Counted from the stretch's first letter, positions 24,121 to 32,836 are shown. The stretch is 64,000 nucleotides of DNA from Alphaproteobacteria bacterium WMHbin7 (GCA_002753155.1 PDZW01000002.1:62001-126000), one strand, 5' to 3'. Translations and numbers: made by a program. The notes: generated by a model not told the origin, from the letters alone.

Positions 24121-24514
24121 GGTCGTCGCTTCCCCCTTTTCCCCGCTGTTGGATCGTTCCTGCTCTACTTATACTAATGATTGGTGATGATGACTCGTAC
24201 TTTGAGCGTTAGCCATACCGTATGCAACGAAAAGGTTACATATGTGAGCTAATAATTGACCATCGACCATTATTATAGAAATGGTTTCAACGCCGACGTG
24301 TCGTTGTTCATTTCGCAGGATCCAAGACGACGAATTGAAACTGAGCCCCTGGTCCACATGAAGGGTGGGGGGGTAAACATGCGAAAGCGTTATTCGGCGG
24401 AACTGATCATCTATTTGCTCGGGGCTGGGGACGTTTTGTTGCCCTAGGTCAAGTCGGCGGGCGAGTGCGAAAAAATGTCGGATGCGGCCCTAATTGCGGC
24501 CCCGAACGAAAACG
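24121..24514. other. Gene-poor AT-rich stretch upstream of radical SAM gene
   Basis: This 394-bp stretch has no convincing gene. It should carry the promoter of the minus-strand radical SAM gene. Small open frames of about 60 codons exist on both strands, one of them (24169-24357, minus, GTG) in line with the radical SAM gene, but none has an SD or a recognisable product. A G-run occurs at about 24366-24373. It may hold remains of the integrated element. Confidence 0.5.
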
Positions 24515-24530
24515 ACCGCCCAAGGGCGGT
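24515..24530 (-). terminator. Hairpin terminator after the tRNA pair
   Basis: ACCGCCC (24515-24521) and GGGCGGT (24524-24530) form a 7-bp stem with a 2-nt loop. Read on the minus strand it is followed by CGTTTTCG, a short U-rich stretch. It lies 31 nt downstream of the 3' end of tRNA-Asn and so probably ends the tRNA-Cys/tRNA-Asn transcript. Confidence 0.6.
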
Positions 24531-24560
24531 GCGGAATGCCTGCTAAGTATTTGAAAAATA

Positions 24561-24635
24561 TGGCTCCGGCGGTAGGACTCGAACCTACGACCCGACGGTT
24601 AACAGCCGTCTGCTCTACCACTGAGCTACGCCGGA
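24561..24635 (-). tRNA. tRNA-Asn (GTT)
   Basis: Full 75-nt cloverleaf including encoded CCA. The acceptor stem is TCCGGCG paired with CGCCGGA, the discriminator is G, the anticodon loop CTGTTAA gives GTT, and the T arm contains GGTTCGAGTCC. It lies 14 nt downstream of tRNA-Cys in the same direction. Its 3' half is duplicated in degenerate form at 21801-21851. Confidence 0.97.
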
Positions 24636-24649
24636 ATAATCACCTCGTG

Positions 24650-24723
24650 TGGAGGCACGGGCCGGAATTGAACCGGCGTACGCGGTTTTGCAGACCGCTG
24701 CGTAACCACTCCGCCACCGCGCC
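24650..24723 (-). tRNA. tRNA-Cys (GCA)
   Basis: Full 74-nt cloverleaf including encoded CCA. The acceptor stem GGCGCGG pairs with CCGTGCC (one G-T pair), the discriminator is T (U in the RNA), the anticodon loop CTGCAAA gives GCA, and the T arm contains GGTTCAATTCC. It precedes tRNA-Asn on the minus strand, probably in one transcript. Confidence 0.97.
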
Positions 24724-24867
24724 GACCCTTACGGACACCGGGGGCCTCCCCGTGTGAGGTGGGCTTTATAGACGCAAGAAATCGATAAATCAAGCCCGGG
24801 GTTGATCGGAAGGAGGGGGTCCTCTATAAGCCTAGAAGAGAGCCAATTTCCTAAGAAGGTGCCTGCC

Positions 24868-25527
24868 ATGGATCACGCCACAGCCCGCCGTAACATGGTT
24901 GATTGCCAGCTTCGGCCCACAGGTGTCGTCGATCCCAGGCTGATTGCCGCCATGGGCGGCATTCCCCGCGAGGCTTTTCTGCCCCGGGCGGATCATGGCC
25001 TGGCCTATATGGGGGCCGAGATCGAGGTGGCGCCGGGGCGCGTTCTGTCGGCACCCCTGACTTTGGCCCGTCTGATTCAACTGGCCGACATCAAGCCTTC
25101 GGATGTCGTGCTTCATGTCGGCTCGGGAGCGGGGTACGGCACCGCCGTTCTTTGCCAACTAGCCTCGACCGTGGTGGCTCTCGATTCGGATAAGGGTTTG
25201 AACGAAACCGCCAATCGGGTTCTCTCCGAATTGGGCATGCATAATGCCGCCGTGCTTGAGGGACCCATGCATGAAGGCTACCCCAAACAGGCCCCTTATG
25301 ACGTTATCGTGATCGAGGGGCTGGTTGGCCATGTGCCCGAGTCGCTTCTGAATCAACTTGCCGAAGGGGGGCGTCTGGCGGCTCTGGTTTCGGCAAAAGT
25401 TGGTAATCTTGGGCGCGGTACGCTGTACCTGAATGTCCAAGGAACGCAAGGCAAGCGTGAGGTTTTCGACGCCGCGGCCACACCGCTTCCCGGCTTTGCC
25501 TTAACCCCCGGCTTCATTTTCGCTTAA
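24868..25527 (+). CDS. Protein-L-isoaspartate O-methyltransferase-like protein
   Basis: A 219-residue SAM-dependent methyltransferase-fold protein of the PIMT family. The N-terminal RRNMVDCQLRPTGVVDPRLI and PREAFLP segments are the family hallmarks; the SAM-binding loop is VLHVGSGAGYGTAVL. The alphaproteobacterial copy upstream of tolC often lacks parts of the isoaspartyl pocket, so repair activity is not certain. ATG 24868 follows AAGAAGG at 8 nt; an upstream ATG at 24802 lacks support. The order PIMT-like / tolC / popZ / valS is common in alphaproteobacteria. Confidence 0.87.
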   Translation: MDHATARRNMVDCQLRPTGVVDPRLIAAMGGIPREAFLPRADHGLAYMGAEIEVAPGRVLSAPLTLARLIQLADIKPSDVVLHVGSGAGYGTAVLCQLASTVVALDSDKGLNETANRVLSELGMHNAAVLEGPMHEGYPKQAPYDVIVIEGLVGHVPESLLNQLAEGGRLAALVSAKVGNLGRGTLYLNVQGTQGKREVFDAAATPLPGFALTPGFIFA

Positions 25528-25546
25528 CCTTTTCCAAGGTATCCTT

Positions 25547-25598
25547 CCAAGGATTGTAGTTTTCGTCTTGCTATTGAAGACGTCCCTACTATCCTTGG
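25547..25598. promoter_or_regulatory. Inverted repeat upstream of tolC
   Basis: Arms of 13 bp, CCAAGGATTGTAG (25547-25559) and CTACTATCCTTGG (25586-25598), are complementary with a single mismatch and are separated by 26 nt. A further CCAAGGTAT copy precedes the left arm at 25534. The dyad lies between the PIMT-like stop and the tolC start, so it may be an operator or an mRNA hairpin controlling outer-membrane channel expression. Confidence 0.55.
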
Positions 25599-25623
25599 TG
25601 GGTCTATGGTAAAGGGTAGGTTG

Positions 25624-27021
25624 ATGAGCGTTCGATTAACTTTGGCGTTGCGGTCGGGGACGGCCATGCTGGCGCTGGCCCTTGTGGCCGGTCTGGCGTC
25701 CCGCTCTGCCTATGCCCAAAGTTTCGAGGAAGCGCTGGCCCTGGCCTATGCGACCAATCCTACCTTGGAAGCCCAGCGGGCCCGTTTGCGTTCCGTCGAT
25801 GAGACGGTTCCCCAGGCTCTTGGCAATTGGCGCCCGACGGTCAAGTTGACTGGAGATTATGGCCGCACGCGCCAGGAGAGCAATTCTGCGTCTCCCCCTG
25901 ATCAGGTGCGCTCACCCCGCTCGGGATCGGTTACGGTGTCGCAGCCCATCTTCAGGGGCGGGCGCACGGTGGCCGCCACGCGCAAGGCGGAAAACACGGT
26001 TTTAAGCGAGCGCGCCCTGTTGCTGGCCTCCGAGCAAACCGTTCTGCTGAATGCCGCAACGGCCTATTTCGATAATCTGCGCGATCTGGCGGTGCTGGAC
26101 TTGAACCGCAACAACGAGCAGGTGCTGAAAAAGCAGCTTGCCGCCACGAAAGACCGCTTCCAGGTTGGCGAATTGACCCGCACCGACGTCTCCCAGGCCG
26201 AGGCGCGCCTATCCCAGGCGGAGGCGCTTCGGGTGAAGGCCGAGGGCGATCTCAGGGGTTCGCGGGCCTCTTTCCAGAACATCATCGGTCAGGGGCCTAA
26301 GGACCTTAAGGAACCGGCCCAGCCGAACGGTCTGCCTGCGAACTTGGACGAGGCGGTTTCCCAGGCCAGGTCGAACGCGCCGGATGTCGTATCGGCCCAG
26401 TACACCGAAAAGGCGGCTCGCAAGAATGTCGATCTGGTCGCCGGGGAACTCCTGCCGACCCTGTCGCTTGATGCCGATGCCGGGCGCACTTGGCGCCAGA
26501 GCGGACTCCATTCCAGGACGGAAACGGTCGAGGTGGTGGCCTCCTTGAGTGTGCCCATCTATGAAGGGGGAACGGCCACCTATGCCCGTGTGCGCGAGGC
26601 CAAGGAAGTGGCCGGTCAGCGCCGCCTGGAGATCGATCAGGCCTTACGCACGGCCACCGAGAACGCCACCAAGTCTTGGGAAACGCTGGATACGGCAAGG
26701 GCCCAGGTTCAGTCTTATTCCGACCAGATCAAGGCCGCCGAGATCGCCCTTGAAGGTGTTAAGCGCGAGGCGGAAGTAGGGGCGCGCACGGTTCTCGATG
26801 TGCTGGATTCCGAGCAGGAATTGCTGGACGCCAAGGTCAATCTGGTCAAGGCCAGACGGGATCAGCTTCTGGCGGCTTTTCAGTTGAAGTCAGCGGTCGG
26901 CAAGTTGACAGCCTCCGAGTTGGGGCTGGCTGTCGACATGTATGATCCGCTGTCGCATTACGATAAAGTACAGAATAAATGGTTTGGCACCTATGTGCCC
27001 GAGCCGAAAACGTCACCCTAA
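25624..27021 (+). CDS. tolC: TolC-family outer-membrane efflux channel
   Basis: A 465-residue outer-membrane protein forming the periplasm-spanning tunnel for type I secretion and multidrug efflux. It has a signal peptide (about 1-32, ending AYAQ) and two similar halves of long helices: FEEALALAYATNPTLEAQRA starts the first and LDEAVSQARSNAPDV starts the second. The C-terminal VGARTVLDVLDSEQELLDAKVNLVKAR is a TolC hallmark. ATG 25624 is preferred because AAGGG lies about 8 nt upstream and it gives a compact signal peptide; ATG 25606 would add six residues. The inner-membrane and adaptor partners are not in the window. Confidence 0.93.
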   Translation: MSVRLTLALRSGTAMLALALVAGLASRSAYAQSFEEALALAYATNPTLEAQRARLRSVDETVPQALGNWRPTVKLTGDYGRTRQESNSASPPDQVRSPRSGSVTVSQPIFRGGRTVAATRKAENTVLSERALLLASEQTVLLNAATAYFDNLRDLAVLDLNRNNEQVLKKQLAATKDRFQVGELTRTDVSQAEARLSQAEALRVKAEGDLRGSRASFQNIIGQGPKDLKEPAQPNGLPANLDEAVSQARSNAPDVVSAQYTEKAARKNVDLVAGELLPTLSLDADAGRTWRQSGLHSRTETVEVVASLSVPIYEGGTATYARVREAKEVAGQRRLEIDQALRTATENATKSWETLDTARAQVQSYSDQIKAAEIALEGVKREAEVGARTVLDVLDSEQELLDAKVNLVKARRDQLLAAFQLKSAVGKLTASELGLAVDMYDPLSHYDKVQNKWFGTYVPEPKTSP

Positions 27022-27112
27022 CGGCGGATGGGGGAAGCCATGTCCAAGGGGGAAATCTTAGCGGCAAGGGGGCCTGATCCTTCTGGCATGCCGTGGCTGA
27101 TTGACGTAATCT

Positions 27113-27131
27113 TGCCCCTTGCCAAGGGGCA
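27113..27131. terminator. Hairpin between tolC and popZ
   Basis: TGCCCCTT (27113-27120) and AAGGGGCA (27124-27131) form an 8-bp stem around a 3-nt loop. No T-run follows on either strand, so this may be a weak terminator or an mRNA structure in the popZ leader rather than a true intrinsic terminator. Confidence 0.4.
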
Positions 27132-27167
27132 GGCGACACCATCGACGTTGAAGCGGACGCAGGGACC

Positions 27168-27914
27168 ATGAGCGACGACAAGGCCCAACAAGAACCGTCG
27201 ATGGAGGATATTCTGGCCTCGATCCGCCGGATTCTTTCCGAGGACGAGGCCGAGCAGGCAGCGCAGCAGCCTGCTGCTGCCCCCGAGCCCCCACCTCCGC
27301 CGCCGGAACCCGAGCCCATTGAAGAAGAGCCTTTGCCGCTTGATGAGATGATCATCTCGGACGGGGACCTAACCCCGGTTGAGGAGGAGCCCCTTGATCT
27401 CGGCGAAGAGGTTTTGGATCTGGGCGAAGAAGTGCTGGAACCCGAACCCGTTCCCGAAGAGTTTCATGAAGATATTCTGGAATTAAGCGAGCCGGTTCCC
27501 GTGTTTCAGCCCGAACCTGAGCCTGAGCCTGAACCCGAACCTGAACCGGAGCCCGAACCGGCTTTCGAGCTTCCCTCGATGCAAGAGGAAGTGATGGCTT
27601 TTCAGCCTCCGCCTGAGCCCGAGCCCGAACCCTATTACGAGCCGCCGCCTCCGCCGCCCCGGCAGGAAGAGGCTTTGCTGTCGCCCCAAGTGGCTCAAAC
27701 ATCTTCCAATCTTCTGTCTGAACTGGCCCGCGCCGTGGCTCGCGAACGCGGCATCGGCGTTGGTGTCGGCGGCGGAATCACGCTGGAAGACATGGTCCGC
27801 GAAATCCTGCGCCCCATCTTGAAGGACTGGTTGGATGCCAACCTGCCTTACCTGATCGAACGCATGGTCAAGCAGGAGATCGAGCGCATGGTGGATCGCA
27901 CCTCGAAGTATTAG
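27168..27914 (+). CDS. popZ: PopZ-like polar organising protein (DUF2497)
   Basis: A 248-residue protein with the PopZ plan: an N-terminal helix EPSMEDILASIRRILSEDE (about 9-27), a long acidic Pro/Glu linker (about 38-170), and a C-terminal oligomerisation region with TLEDMVREILRPILKDWLDA (about 205-224) and two further helices. In Caulobacter, PopZ condenses at the cell pole, anchors the chromosome centromere through ParB and recruits kinases. The linker contains nine consecutive Pro-Glu pairs. The position before valS is conserved in alphaproteobacteria. Confidence 0.92.
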   Translation: MSDDKAQQEPSMEDILASIRRILSEDEAEQAAQQPAAAPEPPPPPPEPEPIEEEPLPLDEMIISDGDLTPVEEEPLDLGEEVLDLGEEVLEPEPVPEEFHEDILELSEPVPVFQPEPEPEPEPEPEPEPEPAFELPSMQEEVMAFQPPPEPEPEPYYEPPPPPPRQEEALLSPQVAQTSSNLLSELARAVARERGIGVGVGGGITLEDMVREILRPILKDWLDANLPYLIERMVKQEIERMVDRTSKY

Positions 27915-27997
27915 CGTTTCCTTAATGTATTTGCTTGCGGATTATGTTTGTGCTATCGGTTCGCGCTCTTTTGAAAGTCTATGGAGTCGAGTGCCTT

Positions 27998-28213
27998 ATG
28001 CCAAACTTGGCGAAAGTCCAGCAAGATCCTAAGGAGCTTAAAGCTTCCATTGATCGCATGCTTGGCGACAAGTATGCCCGGCATGTCGTTCGTAGCAATC
28101 ATGGACTGAAAACACCTGAAGAGCTTCAGGGTGTCATCTGCGCCACCCCATATGAGGCAGATAGCGACGATGAGCGCTCCAAAAGTTTGGGAGAACTTTT
28201 GGACTCGCTATGA
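27998..28213 (+). CDS. Small unknown protein, first of inserted pair
   Basis: A 71-residue acidic/basic mixed protein, probably helical (LKASIDRMLGDKYARHVV), with an acidic C-terminus (DSDDERSKSLGELLDSL). No family is recognised. The ATG at 27998 is used; only a weak SD is seen. Its stop overlaps the next start (ATGA at 28210), so the two are coupled. The pair interrupts the usual popZ-valS adjacency, and its lower GC suggests it was inserted. A small first gene with a larger second gene resembles a toxin-antitoxin layout, but no motif supports that. Confidence 0.6.
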   Translation: MPNLAKVQQDPKELKASIDRMLGDKYARHVVRSNHGLKTPEELQGVICATPYEADSDDERSKSLGELLDSL

Positions 28214-28683
28214 GTGTCCCTCCTGCTATCTTCAACTGGATTACTCGGGAAGTAATCCTTACACAATACGTGACGCGATTGGCACAGGCGTGCCGTATCA
28301 TTGGCATTCCCTTTGATCAGGTGGACTACGCCGAAGCCGAGTTGCGCCGGGCTATTGACGAGACGGACATCGACCTTTCCGCCATGTTCCAGCGGCGCAG
28401 CAAAGAGCACGGAATTTCAACAGGTAAAGTTGCTGGGTTGCTCGCGTACAGGCTTAGTCGTTTCAAAATACTTCATTTTTCCGAGGTAGGCCAACAGCAG
28501 CTAGGGACCGTCGTTTTACAGGAATTGACGGCATTGCTTCTGGTCGAAGCGCATTTGTTGCGATGGAAGCTGCCTCAAAACACGGTCGTCGAATTGGCAT
28601 ACCAAATGTCTCGCCGACACGCCAACCAGGAAACGCTTGGTGTTGTGTTCGACACGTTGCATCAAGCCCTTCCTTCTGCTTGA
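28210..28683 (+). CDS. Unknown helical protein, second of inserted pair
   Basis: A 157-residue, mostly helical protein without signal peptide or TM helix. Segments such as KEHGISTGKVAGLLAYRLSR and VVELAYQMSRRHANQETLG look like helix bundles. No family is recognised and no catalytic motif is evident. It is translationally coupled to the 71-residue protein and ends 72 nt before the valS start. Base composition is closer to 50 percent GC than in popZ or valS, suggesting acquisition with its partner. Confidence 0.68.
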   Translation: MSVPPAIFNWITREVILTQYVTRLAQACRIIGIPFDQVDYAEAELRRAIDETDIDLSAMFQRRSKEHGISTGKVAGLLAYRLSRFKILHFSEVGQQQLGTVVLQELTALLLVEAHLLRWKLPQNTVVELAYQMSRRHANQETLGVVFDTLHQALPSA

Positions 28684-28755
28684 GGCCTTGATCTTCCTGC
28701 CTGCCTCTGCGATTCTTCGCCCCCCTTCGCCGTGACATTTCAGGAAGCCAAGCCC

Positions 28756-31401
28756 GTGCTGGATAAAACCTATTCGCCCAAGGACGTCGAACCCCGCCAT
28801 TACGGCCAGTGGGAGGGCTCGGGCGCTTTTGCCGCCAATTCCGCCTCGAACGCCAAGCCCTATACCATCATGATGCCGCCGCCCAATGTGACGGGCAGCC
28901 TGCATATGGGCCATGCGCTGACCTTCACGCTGCAAGACGTGCTGATCCGCTATCGGCGCATGAAGGGCTATGATGCGCTCTGGCAGCCCGGCACTGATCA
29001 TGCCGGCATCGCCACCCAGATGGTGGTCGAGCGCCAGTTGGAAGGGCAGGGGAAAAGCCGCCACGATCTGGGACGCGATGATTTCATCAGCCGAGTCTGG
29101 GAATGGAAGGCGGAATCGGGCGGCACCATTACGCGCCAGTTGCGCAGGCTTGGCGCCTCGCCCGATTGGGCCAAGGAACGCTTCACGATGGACGAGGGGC
29201 TTTCGTCCGCCGTGCGCAAGGTCTTCGTCGATCTGTTCAAGCAGGGCCTGATTTACCGCGACAAGCGTCTGGTCAATTGGGACCCCAAGCTGCACACCGC
29301 CATTTCCGACCTGGAAGTGGAAAGCCGCGAGATCAAGGGCAGTATGTGGCATTTCCGCTATCCTATCGAGGGGATGGAGGGGCGCTTTATCGTGGTTGCC
29401 ACCACTAGGCCCGAAACCATGCTGGGCGATACGGCGGTGGCCGTGCATCCCGATGACGATCGCTATAGGGACCTGGTGGGCAAGAATGTGATTCTGCCCA
29501 TCGTGGGGCGCCTGATTCCCATCATTGCCGACGAGTATTCCGATCCTGAAAAGGGCACGGGGGCGGTCAAGATCACGCCCGCCCACGACTTCAACGATTT
29601 CGAGGTCGGCAAGCGCCACAATCTGCCCATGATCAACGTGCTGGACCTCAATGCCCGGATCAACGAGAACGCGCCCGAGGAGTACCGGGGCCTCGACCGT
29701 TTCGAGGCCCGTAAGCGCATCGTGGCCCGCTTCGAGGAACTGGAATTGCTCGACAAGATCGAGCCGCACACGCTGATGGTGCCCTATGGCGATCGCTCGG
29801 GCGTGGTGATCGAGCCCTGGCTTACCGACCAGTGGTTTGTCGATGCACCCACGCTGGCCAAGCCCGCCATCGAGGCTGTGGAAAGCGGTCGTACCCAGTT
29901 CGTGCCCAAGAACTGGGAAAACACCTATTTCGAATGGATGCGCAACATCCAGCCCTGGTGCATTTCGCGCCAGATCTGGTGGGGTCATCAGGTGCCCGCC
30001 TGGTACGGCCCCGACGGCCATGTTTTCGTGGAACTGACCGAAGAAGCGGCCGAGGCCGCCGCCGCCAAGCATTACGGCATGGCCGTGACCTTGAAGCGCG
30101 ACGAAGACGTGCTGGACACCTGGTTCTCCTCGGCCCTCTGGCCCTTCTCGACGCTGGGCTGGCCCAGCGAAACGCCCGAGCTGAAGCGCTATTATCCCAC
30201 CGACGTGTTGGTAACGGGCTTTGACATCATCTTTTTCTGGGTCGCCCGCATGATGATGATGGGCTTGCATTTCATGGGCGATGTGCCTTTCCACACCGTC
30301 TATATCCACGCCCTGGTCCGCGACGAGAAGGGCCAGAAAATGAGCAAGTCGAAGGGGAACATCATCGATCCCCTGGATTTGATCGAGAAATATGGCTGCG
30401 ACGCGCTGCGCTTTACTTTATGCGCCCTGGCCGCCCAGGGGCGCGACATCAAGCTGGCCGAAAGCCGGGTCGAGGGTTATCGCAACTTCGCCACCAAGCT
30501 GTGGAACGCCGCGCGCTTTTGCGAGATGAATGAGTGCAAGCCCCGCTTCGGCTTCGATCCCTGGCGGGCCGAGCTTACGCTCAACAAATGGATTCTGGCC
30601 AAGACCGCTGAGGCGGGCGTCAAGGTGGCGGCGGCGGTTGAAGCCTATCGCTTCAACGACGCGGCCAATGCGGCCTATGCCTTCGTCTGGAATTCCTTTT
30701 GCGACTGGTTTTTGGAATTCGCCAAGCCGATCTTTAATGGCGCTGATGAGGCCGCCAAGGCGGAAACCCGGGCCACCACGGCCTGGGTGTTGGATCAGAT
30801 TCTGCATCTTCTGCATCCCTTCATGCCCTTCGTTACCGAGGAATTATGGGAAAAGATGAGTGCCGAGCGGGAAGGGCGCCTGATCGGAGCGCGCTGGCCC
30901 ACGCATGAAAGCGCTCTGGCCGCCCCTGAGGCCGAGGCCGAGATGGATTGGGTGGTGCGCCTGATCTCGGCCATCCGTTCCGTGCGGGCCGAAATGAATG
31001 TGCCGCCCAAGGCGCTTTTGTCACTGCGCCTGAAAGGCGCTTCGGTCGTTACCAAGGCCCGCCTGGAAACCCATTTGCCGCTGATCCTTTCCCTGGCCCG
31101 GCTGGAAAGTGCTGTGGCTGGCGACGAGGCCGCCCCCAAGGGGTCCGTGCAGGTGGTGGTGGACGAGGCCACGGCCATCCTGCCCCTGGCTCAGCATATT
31201 GACATTGCCAAGGAGGCTGCGCGCCTGGAGAAGGAAATCGCCCGCTTGGCCGATGACATCGGCAAGACGGAGAAGAAGCTTTCAAATCCCGCCTTCGTAG
31301 AAAAGGCCGATCCCGACGTGGTGGCCGAAGCCCGCGAGCGCATGACCGAATTGGCCGTCGCCAAGGGCAAACTCAGCGAGGCGCTGAGTCAGTTGAGGTG
31401 A
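28756..31401 (+). CDS. valS: Valyl-tRNA synthetase
   Basis: Charges tRNA-Val. An 881-residue class I synthetase with the HIGH signature as HMGHAL, the KMSKS loop as KMSKSKG, the editing domain between them ([17 protein letters not shown]), the anticodon-binding domain, and the C-terminal coiled coil ([27 protein letters not shown] split over about 820-850). GTG 28756 (V-L-D-K-T-Y, the usual ValRS N-terminus) is preferred because AGGAAG lies just upstream; GTG 28732 would add eight residues with no SD. All motifs are intact. Confidence 0.96.
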   Translation: MLDKTYSPKDVEPRHYGQWEGSGAFAANSASNAKPYTIMMPPPNVTGSLHMGHALTFTLQDVLIRYRRMKGYDALWQPGTDHAGIATQMVVERQLEGQGKSRHDLGRDDFISRVWEWKAESGGTITRQLRRLGASPDWAKERFTMDEGLSSAVRKVFVDLFKQGLIYRDKRLVNWDPKLHTAISDLEVESREIKGSMWHFRYPIEGMEGRFIVVATTRPETMLGDTAVAVHPDDDRYRDLVGKNVILPIVGRLIPIIADEYSDPEKGTGAVKITPAHDFNDFEVGKRHNLPMINVLDLNARINENAPEEYRGLDRFEARKRIVARFEELELLDKIEPHTLMVPYGDRSGVVIEPWLTDQWFVDAPTLAKPAIEAVESGRTQFVPKNWENTYFEWMRNIQPWCISRQIWWGHQVPAWYGPDGHVFVELTEEAAEAAAAKHYGMAVTLKRDEDVLDTWFSSALWPFSTLGWPSETPELKRYYPTDVLVTGFDIIFFWVARMMMMGLHFMGDVPFHTVYIHALVRDEKGQKMSKSKGNIIDPLDLIEKYGCDALRFTLCALAAQGRDIKLAESRVEGYRNFATKLWNAARFCEMNECKPRFGFDPWRAELTLNKWILAKTAEAGVKVAAAVEAYRFNDAANAAYAFVWNSFCDWFLEFAKPIFNGADEAAKAETRATTAWVLDQILHLLHPFMPFVTEELWEKMSAEREGRLIGARWPTHESALAAPEAEAEMDWVVRLISAIRSVRAEMNVPPKALLSLRLKGASVVTKARLETHLPLILSLARLESAVAGDEAAPKGSVQVVVDEATAILPLAQHIDIAKEAARLEKEIARLADDIGKTEKKLSNPAFVEKADPDVVAEARERMTELAVAKGKLSEALSQLR

Positions 31402-31455
31402 TCTTCGTCTGACCCGCTTCGAGCACGGGCATGACTGAAGAGTGTAGGGGGCTTC

Positions 31456-32139
31456 ATGGTCGAAGACTCATTCCAGGGCTTTAGCAAGAAGACGCTGCCG
31501 TTCTTAAAGAACCTTGCCAAGAACAACGACAAGGCCTGGTTCGAAGCGCACAAGCAGGACTATATCGATCATGTGCGCACGCCCTTGCGCCTCCTGGTCG
31601 ATGCGCTGGCGCCTGACATGCTGAAGATCGATCCCGGCTTCGATACCGATCCCAAGGGTGTCGCGGTATCGCGCATCCACAAGGATGTCCGCTTTTCGAA
31701 GGACAAGTCGCCCTATCGCGTCCGTCAATGGATCGCCTTTCGCCATCGGACCGAGGACTGGCAGACGCGCCCGACCTTCTATATGGGAATCGGTCCCGAC
31801 GGCTGCCGTTACGGCATGGGCTATTATCAGGCAACCCCTGCCGTCATAAAAGCGGTGCGGGCGCGCATCAACGCCCGCCAAGGCGCGTTCATGGCCGCCA
31901 TGAAGGCGATGACAAAGGCGGGGTTCCTTATCCAGGGCGACGAATATGCCCGCCCGAAAATTCCCGATGGCCTGCCGCCAGACGTTTTGGACTGGTATCG
32001 ACGCAAGACCGTTTATTTCATCCAGGATATTGAGACCGACGATGCCTTCTACAGCAAATCGTTGGTCAAGAAACTGAAGAAGGGGTTCATGGCAGCCGCC
32101 CCTCTCTACCGGTTTCTGGCCGAGTTGCCGCCCCTCTGA
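31456..32139 (+). CDS. DUF2461 family protein
   Basis: A 227-residue protein of the DUF2461 / TIGR02453 family. Hallmarks are FLKNLAKNNDKAWFEAHKQDY near the N-terminus, RIHKDVRFSKDKSPYR (about 74-89), the GCRYGMGYYQ segment and a C-terminal Phe-rich region. The family is widespread and conserved, but no biochemical role is established. It lies 54 nt after valS in the same direction and converges on the toxin-antitoxin pair. Confidence 0.88.
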   Translation: MVEDSFQGFSKKTLPFLKNLAKNNDKAWFEAHKQDYIDHVRTPLRLLVDALAPDMLKIDPGFDTDPKGVAVSRIHKDVRFSKDKSPYRVRQWIAFRHRTEDWQTRPTFYMGIGPDGCRYGMGYYQATPAVIKAVRARINARQGAFMAAMKAMTKAGFLIQGDEYARPKIPDGLPPDVLDWYRRKTVYFIQDIETDDAFYSKSLVKKLKKGFMAAAPLYRFLAELPPL

Positions 32140-32146
32140 ATAGAGA

Positions 32147-32575
32147 TCACCGCGTCACCGTTTTCACCGTTCGCTCCCGATAGGCGGTCATGAAGGCGTC
32201 CCTGATCTTTCGGAACAACTTGGGCGGCAGGTGGCCGTAGGCGAAGTGCTGCGTCTGGCCGGGCAGGGGGCGGATATCGGGTGTTGGCCAGATATCGATA
32301 TTGCATTCCGAAACCAATACCCAGGACCGTGCGTCATCAAGCCCGAGCAGCTTCTTTACTTTGAGTGGGATTTCGACGGCGCTTTGATCAGCATTGGGCT
32401 CTGAATGCGTGATCGGCAGCAGGAGAACCGATTTGCCGCGCTCTGGGCTTTCGAAAACCAGGGCCACGCAGGCAGGCCGTTCCTTTTCTGCTGTGTCGGC
32501 GCCCGACTTTGCTTGCGAATGCCAGAGATATTCGTATCTGATGACCAGGCCCGTCGCCAGATCGGGAAGTGGCAT
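32147..32575 (-). CDS. PemK/MazF-like toxin-family protein
   Basis: A 142-residue protein resembling the plasmid-maintenance PemK-like family seen in many alphaproteobacteria: PGLVIRYEYLW-like start (here TGLVIRYEYLW), an ERPACVALVF strand, LLLPITHSEP, and a C-terminal HLPPKLFRKIRDAF helix. MazF/PemK enzymes cut mRNA; that activity is assumed only from similarity. It starts 6 nt after the stop of a Phd-like antitoxin gene, so the pair forms a toxin-antitoxin operon with the antitoxin first. Confidence 0.72.
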   Translation of the reverse strand: MPLPDLATGLVIRYEYLWHSQAKSGADTAEKERPACVALVFESPERGKSVLLLPITHSEPNADQSAVEIPLKVKKLLGLDDARSWVLVSECNIDIWPTPDIRPLPGQTQHFAYGHLPPKLFRKIRDAFMTAYRERTVKTVTR

Positions 32576-32581
32576 GCCGGA

Positions 32582-32836
32582 TCAATCCATCAGGGCATCG
32601 AGATGCGCAAAGCGGGCATCCATTTCAGCCTCGCCCACTTTCTCGGCTAGCCATTCTGGAATTTCGTTGGTGGCCAGGGCCTGCTTGTCGCGATTCTTCA
32701 AGCGGCGATATTCCTCGGCCGATAGCAGAACCAGGCGCTCGCGTCCGTGCCGCGTGATCGACACAGGCTCCTGCAGAGCCAAATCCTGCACCTGGCCGAT
32801 ATTTCGCTGGAGTTCCTGGGAACTGACATGGCGCAT
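32582..32836 (-). CDS. Phd/YefM-family antitoxin
   Basis: An 84-residue protein with the Phd/YefM pattern: VSSQELQRNIGQVQDLA, then EPVSITRHGRERLVLLSAEEY. The N-terminal domain binds operator DNA, and the C-terminal tail (about 55-84) would cover the toxin. GGAGGATATC precedes the ATG, a strong SD. Its toxin partner is PemK-like rather than the usual RelE or Doc type, which makes the pairing notable. It is divergent from pdhA. Confidence 0.85.
   Translation of the reverse strand: MRHVSSQELQRNIGQVQDLALQEPVSITRHGRERLVLLSAEEYRRLKNRDKQALATNEIPEWLAEKVGEAEMDARFAHLDALMD

Noticed and set aside
24169-24357. Possible 62-residue precursor peptide upstream of the radical SAM gene
   Set aside because: It is in the right direction, but the start is GTG without SD and there is no leader or core-like motif.
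24379-24447. Possible transposase N-terminal remnant (MRKRYSAEL)
   Set aside because: Only nine residues resemble IS3-type starts; no further similarity or terminal repeats.
24494-24757. 87-codon plus-strand frame
   Set aside because: It reads through antisense tRNA-Asn and tRNA-Cys; not a protein.
28516-30309. 597-codon open frame on the minus strand
   Set aside because: Antisense to valS, with no domain and composition of a shadow frame.
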